DNA of 50,211 nt from contig NZ_RCWC01000042.1 in the NCBI RefSeq assembly GCF_018448935.1, positions 1-50,211 of the forward strand. Direction: 5' to 3'. The stretch comes from Photorhabdus noenieputensis (lineage in GTDB: Bacteria > Pseudomonadota > Gammaproteobacteria > Enterobacterales > Enterobacteriaceae). A program made the position numbers and the translations under genes. Shown in pieces: positions 43,856-50,211 of the stretch. The notes below the pieces were generated by a model. It was not told the origin of the DNA, did no database searches, and saw only the letters and a list, made by a program, of their open reading frames with translations. How positions within the stretch are numbered: position 1 is the stretch's first letter; each line of letters starts with the position of its first letter.

Positions 43856-44442
43856 CGGTCTTGCCGTCCCTGGCCAACCTCAGGTTTCACCGTGTTCTTT
43901 TCGTCTTCACTCCAACCACGTACAGCATTCCAGACTGCCGTCAGTGACACAGCCAGCTGTTCAGCAGCCTGCATCATCACATCCAGCCCATCTGCACTAT
44001 CCAGATCAGTGACATTCGCTTTCCACAGTCGCCAGACCTCAGCACTGTCTTTATCTGTCAGCATCAGGCATCGACCCTGGCGAGCTTCAATCCCTAACAT
44101 ACGACGACGGGAACTCACCTCAACAGAAGTCAACCCAAAGTAGTGTTGCATCAATTCAATTGAGCCCCCTAACATCAGTGCCCGATCAAGACGTTGCAGA
44201 CGTTTTTGTTCACGTCGGGCTTGTTGCAGCATTAACGCAAAATTTTCATGATGGATACGCAGCGTAAGGACTGACACCGGGCTATTCATCAGATAATGCA
44301 AGTCTTCCACAGTCAAACTGTGTAACATCCGCATTTCTTCGTCCATCAAACCCAGTGCTTCACAGCGACGGAGATAACCCGATTTCAACTCCATGACCAG
44401 TTGAGTTAACAAGGCGTTGGTTACCTGGGATATCTGACTCAT
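43852..44442 (-). CDS. DUF2857 (STY4526-type) ICE protein
   Basis: This 196-residue protein is of the DUF2857 type. Visible traits are LGLMDEEMRMLHSLTVEDLHYL, the pattern RALMLGGSIELMQHYFGLTS and VSSRRRMLGIEARQGR. The last suggests a helix-turn-helix reading of a short motif. Function is unknown. It is conserved between parB and the replication protein in SPI-7-class elements. A GAGAGG site precedes the start. Confidence 0.75.
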   Translation of the reverse strand: MSQISQVTNALLTQLVMELKSGYLRRCEALGLMDEEMRMLHSLTVEDLHYLMNSPVSVLTLRIHHENFALMLQQARREQKRLQRLDRALMLGGSIELMQHYFGLTSVEVSSRRRMLGIEARQGRCLMLTDKDSAEVWRLWKANVTDLDSADGLDVMMQAAEQLAVSLTAVWNAVRGWSEDEKNTVKPEVGQGRQDR

Positions 44443-44508
44443 AAGGCACCTCTCTCAATGCAATACGATACGTCTGAACAAAATTGGAACATATAAGATC
44501 TGAACTTA

Positions 44509-44757
44509 CTAACCACGACGGCCTCCGATAACACGTCTGACCTGTTCCCAATGCTCAGCAATTTCCTGACATCCAACACACAACTGGACCCCCGGTAAAA
44601 TCTGCCGACGTTGCTCATCAATCCGATCACCACATTCTTCACAATATTTCAGTGACACCCCACCGGTATGCATCTCACGCCGTACAACAGCGATCTGCTC
44701 TTCCAGCCACATCGCGGTAACAGCCTGAGCCCTCGTGTCATCAATATCATCAGACAT
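44509..44757 (-). CDS. TraR/DksA-type C4 zinc-finger protein
   Basis: This 82-residue protein has a predicted helical N-terminal part (DDTRAQAVTAMWLEEQIAVVR) and a C4 zinc finger (CEECGDRIDEQRR, then LPGVQLCVGCQE). This is the TraR/DksA pattern of proteins that enter the RNA polymerase secondary channel. It probably tunes host transcription when the element is active. ATG 44757, with AAGGGAA 7 bases upstream, is preferred over a start 48 bases earlier inside parB; the gene then overlaps the parB stop by 8 bases. Confidence 0.83.
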   Translation of the reverse strand: MSDDIDDTRAQAVTAMWLEEQIAVVRREMHTGGVSLKYCEECGDRIDEQRRQILPGVQLCVGCQEIAEHWEQVRRVIGGRRG

Positions 44758-46471
44758 TGCAATTCCCTTCTGCTGAGACGACTGACAACTCACGTTGCAG
44801 TTCACGTAACCGGCGCAACACCCGAATAAGACGCATAAATTTCACTACCGCCACATCAGACAATACTGGCGCATCCTTGTCAGACCCTATAAACCAGGTT
44901 CCCAACATGTCTATATCTGATTCACCGTTATTGTCACTATCCCCCGTTAACGACAGCAGAACCTGTACAAAACGTGATGCCGTATGGGAATCAGCTAATC
45001 GATAACCCACTTCACAGGCCGTATCTTTAGCTTCCTCAAGTTCATCCGCTCCCCCCATTTCTTCGGCTAACTCGAATGCCAAACGAAACGCCATATCTTG
45101 TAAATGCTCAATATCATCTCGTACCGGTGAGATAGACCAGATATCACTGACCGGCTCCAGACCAGTCTGTGCAAAACTCAATCCATCAGATGGCGTAGGC
45201 TCTGTTAATAATGAAGTCTGTGGTGGTGTTGGAAGACAGTGATTAAATTCACTTAAAGTAGAAGGAACTATCTGCGATAAAGGTGCTGATACTAAAGGCG
45301 CAATATCTTCCTTATCCTGTATTGTCGATAACTCACTGGATAAAGTTGGCCGAGTTTCATACACATCAGGCTGAACTTCAACTTTGGGCGGACAAGCTTC
45401 ATATTCCTCGGTCTTTTTATCTTCCTGACATTCGATAACATCCCCATGCGACTCAGGTTCCACTGCCGAAACGCAGGCAGCGCTTTTAGTCACAAGAGGT
45501 ACCGACTTTTCAGGCACTTCAGCGGCTTGTCTATCCGCATCGCGCAAATGTTCAGCAATAGGAGGGGGCTCACCAAACAACTGACGACGGTTTCGCTCTT
45601 TCGGATCGAGCTCCAATAACCAGCGATCATAATTAAGGGCAGGATGTGGCAAAGCTTTTATTAATTCCCCAATCAGTTCATCCCGTAGCATGTCAAAAGA
45701 ATAGAGTTCAGGATTATCAAAGCGCTGACATACCTCACCAAAAACTGAATCGAAGTCCTTCCCACACGATGCCTCTGAAGAAAAACTATTCCAGGTTTTT
45801 TGAGCATCAATGCGTAAAGACAATATGTTTACTGCTTGCGGACGCCCCATACCCGATATCAACAAATTAGGCATATGAGGATATAAATATTGCACCGTGT
45901 TATGCATCTGACTGATGCTGGTTTGTGATATTGGAAACCCTTCTTGTTTTAATAAATCTGTCAATTCTCGTTGTGAGATCGGTCTTCCCAAACATTTCTC
46001 ATGCATAGAACTTGCGTTAAAAACACCAAGCGCTTTCTCTATAAACGTTAAATCCCCCCGAACATCATTTTCTGCCAGATGCCCAATGACACACTGCAAC
46101 CGACCAGGCCAGGGTTTAAACAAACAAGGGATTCGGAAAAAACGTTCCTCACCCGTTTCTTTCCATAATTCACATAGGATTTGGTAACGGGTATTGCCTC
46201 CATCACTGAAAATGTAAACATTTCCACTCTCTTCTGGATCTCGCGTCACTTTCGGTACAGAATCCAGTCCTCTGGCACGAACAGAAGCCTTAATATCGTC
46301 GAAACGGGGATTACGACTGAGGCGAGGGTTATCCGGGTTTGGCTGTAACTCATCCAACGTTAATACCATTGGCATTTCTGCCATAGGCAAAACAACAGTA
46401 CTGGTTGGTGATTGTGGTGTTTTGCCACGTTGAAGTATTGCATCGCTTAGAGAGGTTTTATACTTACTCAT
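44750..46471 (-). CDS. parB: ParB-family partition protein (SPI-7 class)
   Basis: This 573-residue protein has the ParB/Spo0J core. DNPRLSRNPRFDDIKASVRARG and FSDGGNTRYQILCELW form the ParB box. AENDVRGDLTFIEKALGV and the helix-turn-helix SQRELTDLLKQEGFPISQTS follow. The long C-terminal part (about 290-470) is Pro/Ser/Glu-rich and probably disordered, then a helical tail. With ParA it should stabilise the element as an excised circle. It starts 4 bases inside the dnaB stop. Confidence 0.88.
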   Translation of the reverse strand: MSKYKTSLSDAILQRGKTPQSPTSTVVLPMAEMPMVLTLDELQPNPDNPRLSRNPRFDDIKASVRARGLDSVPKVTRDPEESGNVYIFSDGGNTRYQILCELWKETGEERFFRIPCLFKPWPGRLQCVIGHLAENDVRGDLTFIEKALGVFNASSMHEKCLGRPISQRELTDLLKQEGFPISQTSISQMHNTVQYLYPHMPNLLISGMGRPQAVNILSLRIDAQKTWNSFSSEASCGKDFDSVFGEVCQRFDNPELYSFDMLRDELIGELIKALPHPALNYDRWLLELDPKERNRRQLFGEPPPIAEHLRDADRQAAEVPEKSVPLVTKSAACVSAVEPESHGDVIECQEDKKTEEYEACPPKVEVQPDVYETRPTLSSELSTIQDKEDIAPLVSAPLSQIVPSTLSEFNHCLPTPPQTSLLTEPTPSDGLSFAQTGLEPVSDIWSISPVRDDIEHLQDMAFRLAFELAEEMGGADELEEAKDTACEVGYRLADSHTASRFVQVLLSLTGDSDNNGESDIDMLGTWFIGSDKDAPVLSDVAVVKFMRLIRVLRRLRELQRELSVVSAEGNCNV

Positions 46472-47847
46472 ATATTTCCCCTTTCAGCACCAAGATCATA
46501 ATACTTCTCAGTAAGATCACTAAACCGGGTACAGGCACCATCAAACTGGATCTTGACTGTTCCAATCGATCCCTGGCGATGTTTACCAATAATGATTTCT
46601 GCTACCCCAATATCCGATGTATTGGCGTCATACACTTCATCTCGGTAAACAAACAAGATCAGATCAGCATCTTGCTCTAGCGCTCCCGATTCCCGTAAGT
46701 CCCCGTTATTAGGGCGTTTATCTGCACGTTGCTCTAGTTGACGATTAAGTTGTGAAAGCGCCAGTACTGGGCAACCCAATTCTTTACCCAGCGCTTTCAA
46801 GCTACGGGAAATTTCTGCAATTTCCTGGGTTCGGTTTTCCTGCTCCGGGCTTCGGATAAGTTGCAGATAATCCACCATAATCAATGAAGGTCGACCGTAT
46901 TTACGTACATTTCTGCGGGCACGTGCGCGTAATAAAGCCGGGGTCTGATAACTGCTGTCATCAATTATCAACCGGTTTTCCCACTGAATTAATGTCTCCA
47001 TTGCTCTGCTGAGCCGTGCCCAATCTTCATCATCCATTAATCCACTACGCAGACGTTCAAGCGGAACACGTTCCAACATGGATACCATACGCATCAGTAA
47101 TTGATCCATCGGCATTTCCAGACTAAAAATCTGAACAACAACATCAGGAGCACTCTCCAGTGCGCCCAGACAGAAAGCCAGTGCCAGTGCGGTTTTCCCC
47201 ATAGAAGGCCGACCAGCCAGCAGGATAAGATCACCCGGCTGAAGACCACAGGTTTTGGTATCCAGTTCACTAAAGCCTGTCGGAGTACCCGTTACCCCAT
47301 TACCGCCATTGGCCTGCTCCAATTTTTCAATCAGCAAACCCAGCCCTTCTTTCAAGCTAATATCTTGATGCGCAGCTCTCTGCTCAGACAGCGTATATAA
47401 ACGCTGCTCAGCCATTTCAGTAATGTCAGTAAACTCAGCACGGGGATGACTAGCCTGAGCACTCATCTCATTTCCCAGCGTTATCAATTGACGCAAGCGA
47501 CTTTTAGCCTGAACAATTTCCGCATAGGCAACAATATTTGCCGCACTCGGTGTGTTTTTGCCGAGTTCGGCTAAATAAGCAAATCCTCCAACCTGTTTTA
47601 GTTGCTCCTTTTGCTCTAAAATTTCAGACAACGTTAGTACGTCAACAGGCAAATTGGCCGCAAACATGGTTGCGACAGCGCCATAAATCCGTCGGTGAGC
47701 GGGCAGGAAAAAATCATCAGCATGTATCAGCGGTATGATTTCATCCCATCGATCATTGTCCAACATCAGTCCACCGAGAACAGCTTGCTCGGCATCACAA
47801 GAATACGGTTGCTCAATGCCATCCGGTAAAGAGAAAGGGTCACGCAT
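46468..47847 (-). CDS. dnaB: Replicative DNA helicase, DnaB family
   Basis: This 459-residue hexameric 5'-3' helicase has the N-terminal collar (DAEQAVLGGLMLDNDRWDEI), the RecA-like domain with Walker A (AGRPSMGKTALAL), Walker B (SLIMVDYLQLI), SLKALGKEL and DLRESGALEQDADLI. It should serve replication of the excised or transferring element. The ATG at 47847 has AGGGGG 8 bases upstream and overlaps the parA stop by 8 bases; an ATG at 47868 would overlap more and has no such site. Confidence 0.95.
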   Translation of the reverse strand: MRDPFSLPDGIEQPYSCDAEQAVLGGLMLDNDRWDEIIPLIHADDFFLPAHRRIYGAVATMFAANLPVDVLTLSEILEQKEQLKQVGGFAYLAELGKNTPSAANIVAYAEIVQAKSRLRQLITLGNEMSAQASHPRAEFTDITEMAEQRLYTLSEQRAAHQDISLKEGLGLLIEKLEQANGGNGVTGTPTGFSELDTKTCGLQPGDLILLAGRPSMGKTALALAFCLGALESAPDVVVQIFSLEMPMDQLLMRMVSMLERVPLERLRSGLMDDEDWARLSRAMETLIQWENRLIIDDSSYQTPALLRARARRNVRKYGRPSLIMVDYLQLIRSPEQENRTQEIAEISRSLKALGKELGCPVLALSQLNRQLEQRADKRPNNGDLRESGALEQDADLILFVYRDEVYDANTSDIGVAEIIIGKHRQGSIGTVKIQFDGACTRFSDLTEKYYDLGAERGNI

Positions 47848-48724
47848 TCTTTGCCCCCTTATTCGCAATCAACGCATCAAACTGTTCATACCATTCAGGA
47901 AACAATTCACAAGCCAGACAATGCATCGTTTGCGCAGCAGCAGGACTTTTACGGGTAGTTTTGTATTCAAGACGGTGAACAGGTTGAGCACGTACATGCC
48001 CCAGCTTATAAATATCAAGCAGATCGATGCGGGTTTTCAGCAGTTGGTATACTCTTCGCCCACCAAAAGAGGACGTATCGTAACGTTTATGCTCGATAAT
48101 ATGGGCCAGTTCATTCAACGTATCGCGGTCAAGATTAGTGCCTTCAATACCATTCGCCAATATCTGAATTAAAGGTAATCGAATACCATAATTTTCAAAC
48201 GGTTGCAGTCGCGTCAACATACGCAACGATCCCCGCAGGAATTCACGTACATCCGGTAGAATGGGCTTAATCACCCCCAATACAAATTCAGTAGCCGTCA
48301 GCACAACCAGCTCGGCCATCACACCAGTAGCGCCCTTTGAATCAATGATGATAGCGTCATACTGACTGAACAGGGGGTGCTGCAATATATTCCTCAGACG
48401 CAAACGTCCGTCAGGCGCATGAAGCATGGCCGTAGGCAGGAGTTCATCGGGATCATTGGAAATGATGACATCCAGATTATTTATAACAGAACGGGAAATA
48501 ATCTGGTCTTTCTGACCCAGGTCAGCAGTCTGCATAAGAAGTTCATACAAACCAGCTGGGGCTTCGTACTCAAGTGCAAAAATACTGCTTGAAGTAGGTT
48601 GAGAATAATCAGCGTCAAGAAGGAGAGTTTTGAATCCGGCATCTGCAAGAAAACCGGCTACATTGGCGGCATGTGTGGATTTACCTTCGCCACCTTTAGG
48701 CGAAATTACGGGAAGTATCTTCAT
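47840..48724 (-). CDS. parA: ParA/Soj-family ATPase
   Basis: This 294-residue deviant-Walker ATPase has PKGGEGKSTHAANVAGFLA at its N-terminus, LLLDADYSQP and DAIIIDSKG. It is the gene nearest the att site, as soj/parA is in PAPI-1 and SPI-7-type elements, where it is needed to keep the excised element. ATG 48724 gives the family N-terminus (MKILPVISPKGGEGKST); a GTG at 48733 is also possible. It heads the parA-dnaB-parB-traR operon, so its promoter lies in 48725-48803. Confidence 0.9.
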   Translation of the reverse strand: MKILPVISPKGGEGKSTHAANVAGFLADAGFKTLLLDADYSQPTSSSIFALEYEAPAGLYELLMQTADLGQKDQIISRSVINNLDVIISNDPDELLPTAMLHAPDGRLRLRNILQHPLFSQYDAIIIDSKGATGVMAELVVLTATEFVLGVIKPILPDVREFLRGSLRMLTRLQPFENYGIRLPLIQILANGIEGTNLDRDTLNELAHIIEHKRYDTSSFGGRRVYQLLKTRIDLLDIYKLGHVRAQPVHRLEYKTTRKSPAAAQTMHCLACELFPEWYEQFDALIANKGAKNA

Positions 48725-48803
48725 TTTGCACACTCGAATTTAAGTAATTTCAAGAGTACAAAACTGAATCAATTTTAGTTACAAAACATCAACATCTCAG
48801 CAA

Positions 48804-48853
48804 GAGGATTGAAAATCCTCGTGTCGGTGGTTCGATTCCGCCTCCGGGCACCA
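48804..48853 (+). other. Attachment site: 3' half of tRNA-Phe
   Basis: The anticodon stem-loop GAGGATTGAAAATCCTC (anticodon GAA), the variable loop, the T arm with TTCGATT and the acceptor strand TCCGGGCACCA match the 3' part of tRNA-Phe. The 5' half (acceptor, D arm) is absent, so this is the direct-repeat copy created when an element integrates into a tRNA gene, not a working tRNA. SPI-7 and YAPI use the same target. The other repeat, with the intact tRNA, is not in this window. Confidence 0.85.
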
Positions 48854-49195
48854 CTTCAAAGCGCGTTGATTGAGAGATGAAAGCTCGACGGGCGTTCGAT
48901 ACTGGGACCTAAGTATATCGTTACAGTTGACTTAATCTTGCATCGCTTAGATATAAAGTATAAAGGTTCTAGATTCAGGATATCTGAGAGATCAGACGTC
49001 CTTTTTTTCTTTTTAGCGCAATACTTACAAGTTCTATTGCAACTGTCAAACCATCCAAATCAAAATTAATGAATTAACACGATGTTGTATGTTAGTCATT
49101 CAACCTTCCTCATTGATCAGAAGAAAGTTAATTATAAGTGATTTGTATCAGTTCAAAAAATTCCCTATCTCACAATAGGGAATTTGTGAAGATAG
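48854..49195. other. Gene-free stretch beyond the att site
   Basis: I see no supported gene here. It contains decayed DNA outside the element and, at its right end, the second copy of the hairpin repeat (49150-49188). If the att call is right, this is chromosomal or previous-insertion DNA. Confidence 0.5.
49150..49188 (-). repeat. Dispersed hairpin repeat, copy 2
   Basis: AATTCCCTAT and ATAGGGAATT form a 10-bp stem. Read on the minus strand it matches 33541-33580 from CACAAATTCCCT to TTTTTTGAACT. Here it abuts an IS110-type transposase fragment. Confidence 0.45.
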
Positions 49196-49366
49196 CTTCG
49201 AGAGATGGGCTCACCCTTTTAACTGCCCTGATTCATGTAATTTGGGATTGAGTCCTGCATAAGCCACAACCTGCCTACTGTGATGAAATCGTGAACCATC
49301 ACCAATATATACCCTATGGATTTCAAGATACATCGCGACAGCAAGGGAGTGAATCCCCGGGAGTAT
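49196..49366 (-). pseudogene. IS110-family transposase C-terminal fragment
   Basis: The frame ILPGIHSLAVAMYLEI, GDGSRFHHSRQVVAYAGLNP, HESGQLKG, then a TGA followed by AHLSK, is the Transposase_20 end of IS110 elements (PGIGxxTAxxLLAEIGDxxRF, AYAGLxP, SGxxKGRxHLSK). The TGA most simply replaces an Arg CGA. An internal insertion of about four residues (RVYI) and the missing start confirm that it is dead. Confidence 0.72.
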
Positions 49367-49772
49367 AGCAAAGTATGTGACCGGGGTGAGCGAGTACAGC
49401 CAACAAAGAGGCAACTTGAAAAATGATGGGTATAAGCTAATAGATGAGTATAAGCTAATAATAGTTAATAACCTGTCGACCCGCTTTATTTTTAATCTGA
49501 GCCCGCCCCAGTAAAAATCGACCAATAAATACTGGTCAGTGTTAATGATGCCCCATTAATTAAAGCCGTGGTGGTATCTATTAAGGAGTTTTATCGGTAT
49601 TAGTGAAAGGGTGTTAAGGCATCCAAGAAGAAACTGTCGCATACTTTACATGCGGCATGGCAATGATCTCATTGAGTTGGTGGAACAATCTGTAGATCAC
49701 ATAACGCTATGCCTGTCTATTTTCTGGGGATTCCTCAGAGCTCAGCTAGGGTTCTATCCAAAATTTTATTGC

Positions 49773-50084
49773 TTACTTTTTTCTCAATGGATTTAATCGA
49801 CTGAAACATCCACCCCCCTTTCTTTTAAAATATGCGTTATCAAGCCGGTAAGCCTGTATCCCGATATTAATTAAAGCAGCCGCTTTAAGGGTGTATCCCA
49901 TATACATTGGAGGAAACAGAGCCATTAACACGTATAAGCATAACGCTAGCCCCACCCGTAGCCAAGCTTTCTGGCCCTCACTAATTAGTTTCTTGAAGTA
50001 TCGTGTTGCCAGAAAATTGATACTGAGCTCGGTAAGCCAACAGGTTGCAAATACCAGACAAACAACGATACACATCATTAACAC
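49773..50084 (-). CDS. Small hypothetical membrane protein, possibly 5'-truncated by the IS
   Basis: I do not recognise this 103-residue protein. It has two hydrophobic segments (MLMMCIVVCLVFATCWL near the N-terminus and VGLALCLYVLMALFPPMYMG in the middle) and a basic C-terminus. Its first codon lies directly at the CTAG next to the inserted IS, so the promoter and perhaps the real N-terminus have been cut away. It may be a remnant. Confidence 0.4.
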   Translation of the reverse strand: MLMMCIVVCLVFATCWLTELSINFLATRYFKKLISEGQKAWLRVGLALCLYVLMALFPPMYMGYTLKAAALINIGIQAYRLDNAYFKRKGGGCFSRLNPLRKK

Positions 50085-50087
50085 TAG

Positions 50088-50211
50088 GTAGTGTCCCTTA
50101 ATTATATAATCTCCGGCAAAAGAGTCGAATACAGCCTAATTTCACCATCGACAGATAGTTTCGTGCTGTTTTTTCATAGCGTGTTGCAATACGTCGATTA
50201 CCTTTCAAAAA
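50088..50211 (-). mobile_element. 3' end of the same IS5-family-like element, inverted
   Basis: The reverse complement of this end equals the left window edge (1-168) with about two differences over the shared 115 bases. It includes the terminal GGGACACTAC next to CTAG. The transposase reads inward from the right. Two nearly identical copies in opposite orientation bracket the whole window. Confidence 0.75.
50098..50211 (-). CDS. IS5-family-like transposase, C-terminal fragment (5' end outside window)
   Basis: This is the last 37 codons, ending TAA at 50098-50100. It has the same FLKGNRRIATRYEKTARN stretch and the LGCIRLFCRRLYN end as the left copy. The rest lies beyond the window. Confidence 0.72.
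   Translation of the reverse strand, partial: FLKGNRRIATRYEKTARNYLSMVKLGCIRLFCRRLYN

Noticed and set aside
48804-48853. A functional tRNA-Phe gene
   Set aside because: Only the anticodon arm to CCA is present; the acceptor 5' strand and the D arm are missing upstream, so it is an att repeat.
1-50211. CRISPR array
   Set aside because: No regularly spaced short direct repeats were seen; the only repeats are palindromes, hairpins and one diverged pair.

Overview
The window looks like accessory DNA of an enterobacterium. Photorhabdus, Xenorhabdus or a close relative is my best guess, from a very AT-rich NRPS/PKS locus beside a Salmonella SPI-7/Yersinia YAPI-type integrative element in tRNA-Phe, many IS remnants and wrecked toxin-antitoxin genes. 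This assignment is inference; no housekeeping gene is present to settle it.

Region 1 (1-20983) starts with the 3' end of an IS5-family-like element, followed by a seven-gene, same-strand biosynthetic cluster. Its order is NRPS (C-A-T-C-A-T), PKS (KS-AT-KR-ACP), SHMT-like PLP enzyme, NRPS (C-A-T-TE), MDR-type oxidoreductase, membrane-anchored penicillin-acylase-like Ntn hydrolase, and isochorismatase-family cysteine hydrolase. By-eye specificity codes suggest Gly then Pro. Malonate extension of Pro with ketoreduction would give a statine-like beta-hydroxy unit, and a last residue of uncertain identity follows. The terminal thioesterase has Cys in place of Ser (GHCAG). Together with the SHMT homologue this recalls obafluorin (threonine transaldolase plus Cys-TE beta-lactone release), so a strained-ring or otherwise unusual release is the main hypothesis. 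The acylase could remove an N-acyl prodrug cap.

Region 2 (about 21.3-48.85 kb) is one end of an SPI-7/PFGI-1-class ICE, nearly all on the minus strand. Reading inward from the att site (3' end of tRNA-Phe, 48804-48853) it has parA, dnaB, parB, a TraR/DksA zinc finger, a DUF2857 protein, a ParE-like small protein, a STY4528-type replication protein, a PFL_4669-type protein, topB, a STY4534-type protein, ssb, then a type IVB pilus operon (pilL-M-N-O-P-Q-R-S-U-V plus a small ORF). No integrase, relaxase or type IV secretion genes are in the window, so the element is either cut or continues to the left past the biosynthetic cluster. A 17-bp palindrome occurs twice upstream of the PFL_4669/topB genes and once just past the pilus operon, next to the biosynthetic cluster.

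Inside the ICE, between ssb and pilL (32.2-37.7 kb), is a defence/TA island. It has a broken Abi_2 gene, a dead RelE/HigA-like TA pair, and an apparently intact three-gene unit: AbiEi-like antitoxin, AbiEii nucleotidyltransferase toxin and PP2C phosphatase. That unit is preceded by two near-perfect palindromes, one covering the -10 of a consensus promoter. Diverged direct repeats flank it, followed by an IS3 remnant.

Region 3 (48.85-50.2 kb) is decayed DNA beyond att: an IS110 fragment, a small membrane protein and, at the very end, the same IS5-like element in inverted orientation.
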